DNA from: an uncultured Bacteroidota bacterium
GTDB taxonomy: Bacteria; Bacteroidota; Bacteroidia; Chitinophagales; Chitinophagaceae
NCBI GenBank assembly: GCA_946479055.1
Contig: CAMLEX010000429.1
Coordinates: forward strand, 1-5,066
DNA: 5,066 nucleotides
Reading direction: 5' to 3'
Each line of letters begins with the position of its first letter. Within the stretch, counting starts at the first letter, position 1. The notes under the pieces were generated by a model. That model saw only the letters and a program-made list of their open reading frames with translations, searched no databases and was not told the DNA's origin. Made by a program: the position numbers and the translations under genes. This document shows positions 2,473-5,066 of this stretch, piece after piece.

Positions 2473-5066
2473 TTACCACTTTACTTCTGCAATTTCTATT
2501 TCTCCGTATTGATTATCCATCATCACGTTTTCCACTTCAATAGATTGGTTTTCTCTACCGAAATTCTTAAACTTCATGATGCGGATAACAGATGGGATAT
2601 TACCAGTACTTGAATAATAATCATAGTAATTCACACTGATCTTGTATTTACCTTCCGGCGCCTTCTTTACCTGGTATTCAAATGGATTTCCGTAGTACCA
2701 GTATTGTTCTCTTTGAATAGTGCCGCCATTTTTTGTAACCGGGTTTGAATAAGAACAGGTAATTCCTCCCGGCTCCCTGATACTTACATTACTAAGGTTT
2801 CCTTTATTGCAATCTATCACTATACGCATGTCAACAGGCAGAGGTTTTATCAGATCTACAGGTATCTTGGAAATATCAAGTTTCGCTTTATGCAGTGAAA
2901 TAATAGCATTCATCTCACTCATGATAATTGTTTTGGCAGCAAGATTCGAATACTCCTGTTGACCAGTGTTCATCTTAATGCAGCCATATAAAATATCCAC
3001 TGCCTGCTGGTAGTAACCCGATTGATAATACGCCCATGCCAGGTTGCGATACAAATTGAGGTTATATGAATTTTGTTTGATCAGCTGTTCATAGATATTT
3101 ATCGCTTCTTCAAAAAGCTTCCAGTATTCCAAAATGTATGCTGTAGCTGTAAGTACCTGCTGACTGCCATTAGCGGCTTCTGCAGCATTCATCAATATTT
3201 CAAATGCTTTCTTTTTTAATCCTGCTTCAAATAAATGCTGTGCCGCATCAAAGTAAAATCCTGCTTCACCGCCGTATTGCTCTTTTAGTTTTTCATACAC
3301 AAGTATCTTCGCTGATACGGAAACATTTTTTAACTCCTGCAGATACTCAACATCTTCCATATCTTTTAGCCGGTAAGGTTTATTATTATAGTGATTGTAA
3401 TAATTCTTCCCTTTTTTGCTGTTAATTATGATAGCTCCATTCGCAGCCCGGCTGCCATATATTGCGGAAGCGGAGATATCTTTTAATACGGTGATATGAT
3501 CAATATCATGCACATTGATGGCATCATTAATGTTACCAGAGATAGGCACTCCATCCAGTATATAAAGAGGTTGGTTATTGGTACCCATTGAACTACTACC
3601 TCTGATAGTAATATTTGAAGAACTTCCCGGTGAACCAAATGCATTGTTTACCTGCACGCCGGCTATCCTGCCTTGTAATGCCTGCTCTACTGTAGTAGCA
3701 GATGAAAAAATATCCCGTGACCTGAGATAACCGACTGCCCCTGTAAGCTGGCTTCTTCTTGCCGTTCCATACCCTACTACAACCACTTCCTCTAAAGAGT
3801 TACTACTGATGCTCAAACCGGGGACCTTGTCACTTAATTCATTATTGCCAGGTAACTGTAGATTTGATGGTACATCTCCGGCTGCTGCTTTGTATTCTTT
3901 TTTATCATATTCCATCCGGCTTAAATAAATCTGTTTTTCATTTGCATCCCATTTCCTGATCCTTTCGTTGTATGCGTTTACTACATTAGTAATTATATTA
4001 AACTCATCCAGTTCTTCGATTTTCTTTCTTTCAAAGCGGGTGTCTCTTTTTACATAATTCATTTTTTCACATTCGGCTTCGAGCTCTTTTGGCGGAGTAA
4101 TATTATATCTAACATAATCTTCTGTTCTTTCCAATACGATATAAGCAGTATTAGTTGTCACCACCTTTTCCTGCAAACCGAAGTCAATTATATTACTCCA
4201 GGAATAACTTCTGACATTCCTGTCAAAATTATTCAGCATGGATATTCTATCTATAGGTGATCCCGAACATTCCGTTGAGACGTTAATAGGAATTTTCTCT
4301 ATGTTCATCACCTGGCTATTAGTTCCGTATTGAAAATATAATGTATCGTTTTGCCGATCCATTGTTCCATTGATGAGTAATGCCCCATCCTGTTTTATTG
4401 GCAATAATTGTTCAGTGATCATTTTACCACTTGCAGAACTAATATTCAGCAACCAGTTCTCTGCCCGGCTGCTGATAGCCACAGCATTACTTATCGTGGT
4501 TTTATTAAGATCAATCACTTTGCCACCGCTTGCTCCTGTGATTTGCCGCAGCGATTCTATGTTAGCCGTATTGGATGTATGTACACAACAGACCAAGCCT
4601 GTTCCTGTTTTTGGTTTACTTTTTCCATAAGCATTATTGCCGTCCGTAAATATTAAAAACATATCTGCTTTCATACCCGATAGGTCTATATTGCCAAGTT
4701 GGGTCGAACCATCATACGTTATATTTTGCAGGTATTGCTGCCAACGGCTGTTGAAACCATTTTCTGTATAAAAGATCGCTGTATCAAGTAGTTTATAATT
4801 AAAAGGAATAATAGTGAGCTGAGAAATTTTATGATAAGAAATAAATTGCTTTAAAAAATTGATTTCCCTGCTCACATCTCTTTTTGCCAGGGAAGCGGAT
4901 GCATCCCAAAATACAGTAATTTCTTTTGATTGTATTTCATACTCCGTGGGGTAGGATGGCTGAAACCGCAAGGCAAAATGTGTTTTTTGCTCAATCGTCT
5001 TTGTACAAGAAAGAGGGCTGGATGAAATTGGTATGGAAAAGGCGATGGGACTTTTCAGCATGACAT
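2473..5066 (-). CDS. vWA / TonB-plug / TPR / DUF2135 multidomain protein (5' end outside window)
   Basis: 862 codons are visible from an internal ATG, and the frame stays open to the window edge, so the start is missing. Numbering from that ATG, residues 47-195 are a von Willebrand A domain with metal-site residues DASAS (53-57), T120 and TDG (139-141). About 200-325 match the tail of VIT-vWA proteins, ending in TNTAYIVLERTEDYVRYNI, so a VIT domain is expected upstream. Residues 424-550 are a SusC/RagA-like TonB plug (VVVVGYGT, ALQGRIAGVQV, ITIRGSSS, LYILDGVP, AIYGSRAANGAIII), yet no beta-barrel follows. About 575-705 form TPR-like helical pairs. About 745-862 resemble DUF2135 (IREPGG, YWYYGNPFEYQVKKAPEGKY). 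It is probably exported and acts in the envelope in protein-protein contacts; transport is unlikely without a barrel. It ends with TAA and no clear terminator follows before the next promoter. Confidence 0.88.
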   Translation of the reverse strand, partial: VMLKSPIAFSIPISSSPLSCTKTIEQKTHFALRFQPSYPTEYEIQSKEITVFWDASASLAKRDVSREINFLKQFISYHKISQLTIIPFNYKLLDTAIFYTENGFNSRWQQYLQNITYDGSTQLGNIDLSGMKADMFLIFTDGNNAYGKSKPKTGTGLVCCVHTSNTANIESLRQITGASGGKVIDLNKTTISNAVAISSRAENWLLNISSASGKMITEQLLPIKQDGALLINGTMDRQNDTLYFQYGTNSQVMNIEKIPINVSTECSGSPIDRISMLNNFDRNVRSYSWSNIIDFGLQEKVVTTNTAYIVLERTEDYVRYNITPPKELEAECEKMNYVKRDTRFERKKIEELDEFNIITNVVNAYNERIRKWDANEKQIYLSRMEYDKKEYKAAAGDVPSNLQLPGNNELSDKVPGLSISSNSLEEVVVVGYGTARRSQLTGAVGYLRSRDIFSSATTVEQALQGRIAGVQVNNAFGSPGSSSNITIRGSSSMGTNNQPLYILDGVPISGNINDAINVHDIDHITVLKDISASAIYGSRAANGAIIINSKKGKNYYNHYNNKPYRLKDMEDVEYLQELKNVSVSAKILVYEKLKEQYGGEAGFYFDAAQHLFEAGLKKKAFEILMNAAEAANGSQQVLTATAYILEYWKLFEEAINIYEQLIKQNSYNLNLYRNLAWAYYQSGYYQQAVDILYGCIKMNTGQQEYSNLAAKTIIMSEMNAIISLHKAKLDISKIPVDLIKPLPVDMRIVIDCNKGNLSNVSIREPGGITCSYSNPVTKNGGTIQREQYWYYGNPFEYQVKKAPEGKYKISVNYYDYYSSTGNIPSVIRIMKFKNFGRENQSIEVENVMMDNQYGEIEIAEVKW

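Noticed and set aside
2395..2613. Plus-strand open frame opposite the 3' end of the large gene
   Set aside because: AT-rich shadow frame of the large minus-strand gene and the promoter region. The same applies to frames at 3204-3425, 4370-4630 and 4408-4656.

Overview
The window looks like a chromosome segment from a Bacteroidota bacterium, most likely close to the Chitinophagaceae. The evidence is a SusC/RagA-type TonB plug domain, a TTTG-N21-AATCTTTG sequence resembling the Bacteroidota promoter, moderate-to-low GC and weak ribosome binding sites. The family placement is inference. Every gene I can support lies on the minus strand, so the reading order is from high to low coordinates.

Right half (2473-5066): the 3' part of one large gene whose start lies outside the window. 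The visible 862+ residues combine a von Willebrand A domain, the tail typical of VIT-vWA proteins, a TonB-receptor plug with no beta-barrel, TPR-like helices and a DUF2135 (YfaP-like) C-terminus. This is an unusual modular surface or periplasmic protein.

Middle (1613-2472): small genes and RNA signals. A 30-residue CxxC peptide (2285-2377) has its own candidate promoter and a strong terminator. Next comes a stretch that folds into a closed four-way junction (2000-2098), then a second strong terminator (1905-1934), then a 30-residue membrane peptide (1777-1869). The order junction, terminator, peptide is that of an attenuator or a free-standing small RNA. Two further hairpins lie just upstream of the tRNA array.

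Left part (368-1612): a dense array of 13 tRNA or tRNA-like genes, mostly 3-13 bases apart, each with a different anticodon and none with an encoded CCA end. Seven are near-canonical (Asp, Gln, Ile, Lys, Asn, Phe, Trp). The other six, clustered in the upstream two-thirds of the array, have a short GC-rich palindromic hairpin inserted in, or in place of, the D, anticodon or T arm. Four of these hairpins belong to one family (CCCGAT-N4-ATCGGG). The Arg gene becomes a textbook tRNA if its 28-base D-loop hairpin is removed. I consider this the most unusual system in the window: a palindromic element that colonises tRNA arms.

Left edge (1-326): the 3' end of a YkuK/DUF458-type RNase H-like gene, apparently lacking its N-terminal half and ending 41 bases from the array. 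Its stop codon abuts an inverted repeat with GTCTGAAC ends and an internal 9-base GGATT period. Further copies of that repeat occur inside the array and beside the 2229-2255 terminator.
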